Below are positions 62,375-64,000 of a stretch of 64,000 nt of DNA, piece after piece. The DNA lies in the NCBI GenBank assembly GCA_020849765.1, contig JADLAY010000051.1, positions 54,063 to 118,062 on the forward strand, read 5' to 3'. The DNA comes from Anaerolineae bacterium. Its GTDB lineage: Bacteria > Chloroflexota > Anaerolineae > Aggregatilineales > Phototrophicaceae. The first letter of the stretch is position 1. Each line of letters opens with the position of its first letter. A program made the translations under genes and the position numbers. The notes beneath the pieces were generated by a model that was not told the DNA's origin, searched no databases, and worked only from the letters and a program-made list of their open reading frames with translations.

Positions 62375-63385
62375 CTAGGACACCTTTACCCCAACCTCGA
62401 GGTCGGTCAGCGCGGTTTCATCCCAACTGCCGCCACCAGGTTTCTGCGTTTGTGCTGCACTGACGTAGGTACGGTAGTTTTCGGTCAAGGGGCCACTTGG
62501 CGTCCAGACGGAATTCGCCCCCAGCTTTACCCCCAGGCTCATTTCGTCGCTCTCGGCAGCAGCATCCTTTGCCACCGCCGCGACCCAAACCCGCTTGATG
62601 ATGTCATTCTGGCGGAAGCTTGGATCGGCAATCGCATAGAGGTCGGTTGCACCCGCCGTGGCACTCTCGACATACGTGGTATCAGTCGCAACCCAGGGTG
62701 TATTGATCAATTGGTAGTTGTTCGTCGAATCGCCATCGGATCCAGTGAAATCATTCTGAGTACCATTCCCGTTCGGCCACAAGGCAAGAATCTTGCCATC
62801 TCCCGGCCAACTTCCGTCGGCGCCAGCATCAGCTGTGTTGACTGCGATGTCGTCGTAGTAAAAGACGCGCGAGGATGGTGGAAGCCAGCGTAGCCATGCC
62901 AGATCCAGTCCCGACAACCCAGAAATATCAATGGTCTTCGCGATATCCGTGACCCCTTCGATTCGTGTCTCGAGCAAGATTTCTGTCTCAGTTTTCTTGT
63001 AGTGCACTTCGACCAGATGCCATATCCAGCCTTTGAGAGGGATCTGCTCCTGATCGCTCAGATCCACGTTGGTAGATTGAATCATGACACCCATCTTCTT
63101 ATTCGCTCCACAGGTCAGCGATAAAATCGGCTGCCCAAGCGAATTGCGAAACTGGAAGAACACTTCTGGATTTGTGACATCTGCTCGCATCTTCGCGCCG
63201 AAGCGGATATACAGTTCATCCTCGCCCTCAACATTGAGATCGGCGTAGCCATGACTTTCGCCATGTAACACATACTCTCCACTACGCGCCGTACCAGCTG
63301 GGTAGGGTATTGTCGCATACATCGCGACCGAGAAGTCGAAGTTCAGAGCACCAAGTTCAAATCCATCCGAAAAAATGCGAGCCAT
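62375..63385 (-). CDS. Phage-tail-associated lectin-like protein
   Basis: 336 residues. The first 175 look like a LamG/concanavalin-type jelly roll (MARIFSDGFELG, then ELYIRFGAKMRADV and YYDDIAVN). The rest has the pattern of structural proteins found beside tail genes in Chloroflexota and actinobacterial phages (ALWPNGNGTQNDFTG, TYVESATAGATDLYAI, VGVKV). AAGGAAAG precedes the ATG. It is followed by the RHS gene with one base between, so the two are probably in one operon. Function is likely surface binding or tail decoration. Confidence 0.7.
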   Translation of the reverse strand: MARIFSDGFELGALNFDFSVAMYATIPYPAGTARSGEYVLHGESHGYADLNVEGEDELYIRFGAKMRADVTNPEVFFQFRNSLGQPILSLTCGANKKMGVMIQSTNVDLSDQEQIPLKGWIWHLVEVHYKKTETEILLETRIEGVTDIAKTIDISGLSGLDLAWLRWLPPSSRVFYYDDIAVNTADAGADGSWPGDGKILALWPNGNGTQNDFTGSDGDSTNNYQLINTPWVATDTTYVESATAGATDLYAIADPSFRQNDIIKRVWVAAVAKDAAAESDEMSLGVKLGANSVWTPSGPLTENYRTYVSAAQTQKPGGGSWDETALTDLEVGVKVS

Positions 63386-63776
63386 TGTTTTCTTTCCTTT
63401 TCTAAGTCTTTATTGCATACTTAATCAAAACTCTTCGTTGTCCGAAATGATCCTCTCGAGTCCTTAGTCACTAACGTGGCGAGCTCAGAGAATTCATTCC
63501 GAACATCTCTTATGTTTGCTGAACAGTCCCATCAGCAACCAGCGTCCGTATGTGACAACCAGCGCGCTTTACGCATCACCCTTCGGCAACGCTGATTGCG
63601 GTTGCTAGCCCGGCAGTGGCACAATCGTGATGGGGCCAGAGCTGGCCTCAAGCGACACGACCGCGCTCAATCCGTCCACATGGATCGTAGACGCGATGGT
63701 GAAACGAGCGAGTTCACGGTTTTTGACTGTCTCTTGAGCGATCGGATGCTTGCTTGCTAACTAGGATATATTTCCC
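63386..63776. other. 391-bp stretch with a possible coding remnant
   Basis: No complete gene. On the minus strand 63760-63605 is open for 51 codons and ends in TAG; it reads HPIAQETVKNRELARFTIAS and later SAVVSLEASSGPITIVPLPG, which looks like real protein but has no start codon near its beginning, so it may be the 3' remnant of a tail-like gene. The remaining bases up to 63385 hold the leader of the lectin-like gene, ending in an A-rich run with AAGGAAAG. Confidence 0.4.
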
Positions 63777-64000
63777 TTAGTTTTCAACTACACCCTCAAG
63801 AGCATAAGCATTACTATTGCCATACAAAGTGGCTGTAGCACTATCAAGCGACATTTCGCATGAAATGTAGCGGTTGTATCCTGCTGGGAGAACGTCCGAC
63901 CACATAGCCACACCCGTTGACATTGCTGGTGCACTGTAGTTACGAACCACTGTCGGCGTTGTGCTGTTTTTACCGATACCAATGCTAAGCCTTGCGTTCG
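63777..64000 (-). CDS. Phage-structural-like protein, 3' end only
   Basis: The minus-strand frame ending at TAA 63777-63779 gives about 74 residues: SIGIGKNSTTPTVVRNYSAP, MSTGVAMWSDVLPAGYNRY, ISCEMSLDSATATLYGNS. It is open to the window edge. The pattern resembles short proteins of phage tail modules. Another frame in the same strand (63982-63788) is open but gives an improbable composition and is rejected. Confidence 0.55.
   Translation of the reverse strand, partial: NARLSIGIGKNSTTPTVVRNYSAPAMSTGVAMWSDVLPAGYNRYISCEMSLDSATATLYGNSNAYALEGVVEN

Noticed and set aside
63788..63982. 64-codon minus-strand frame at the right edge
   Set aside because: A different frame on the same strand (63777-64000) gives a plausible tail-type protein and runs to the edge.

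Overview
The window is G+C-rich, densely coded bacterial chromosome. I infer Chloroflexota, probably Anaerolineae or a near relative; there is no rRNA to confirm it. The reasons are: two F420-type (deazaflavin-dependent) nitroreductase-family proteins, an LprG-like lipoprotein next to a 14-TM MFS pump, many lipoproteins and single-pass anchored proteins with long Thr-Pro linkers, an M16C protease, no outer-membrane or LPS genes, and an SOS box of the Gram-positive type before uvrA. I see no rRNA, tRNA or CRISPR array.

Layout. 1-3.4 kb: end of a lytic transglycosylase and a complete M16C metalloprotease. 3.5-4.8 kb: an anchored HEXXH metallopeptidase of unknown family. 5.2-10.3 kb: a tightly overlapping three-gene helicase/helicase/PD-(D/E)XK nuclease operon resembling a split AddAB/RecB machine. 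10.5-13.2 kb: short minus-strand genes (F420-type reductase, HNH nuclease, excisionase-like HTH, small unknown proteins). 13.4-18.4 kb: alanine dehydrogenase, then a minus-strand run of small membrane, TPR and reductase genes. 18.5-25.7 kb: four tandem secreted or anchored clan-A-like glycosidase paralogues. 25.7-29.4 kb: CopD-like membrane protein, GT-C glycosyltransferase, RNase Z-like hydrolase. 29.5-34.6 kb: a DUF6065-like gene and a four-gene run (lipoprotein, radical SAM, 3-TM protein, GT-C glycosyltransferase). 34.6-40.9 kb: M14 carboxypeptidase lipoprotein, LprG-like lipoprotein with DHA2 pump, TIGR03943-like protein, beta-propeller protein, methylglyoxal synthase. 41-47.5 kb: methyltransferase, uvrA with a likely LexA-controlled promoter, ECF sigma factor with an anti-sigma-like LysM/SH3 membrane protein. 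47.7-51.7 kb: class III aminotransferase and two sugar-type ABC permeases.

From 51.74 kb to the end the character changes to an accessory island: two truncated copies of a P-loop ATPase gene, an IS3 orfA fragment, and then, read leftward from the right edge, two phage-tail-like genes (one partial), a 2329-aa RHS/YD-repeat protein, a small exported protein, a promoterless-looking orphan RHS C-terminal module, and a second small exported protein homologous to the first. The two RHS tips are homologous to each other and belong to no domain I can name with certainty. The two small exported proteins each start inside the 3' end of the adjacent tip. This is the architecture expected of a polymorphic toxin locus with a displaced toxin/immunity cassette, and it is the most interesting system here. 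That the tips are toxins and the small proteins immunity proteins is inferred from architecture only.
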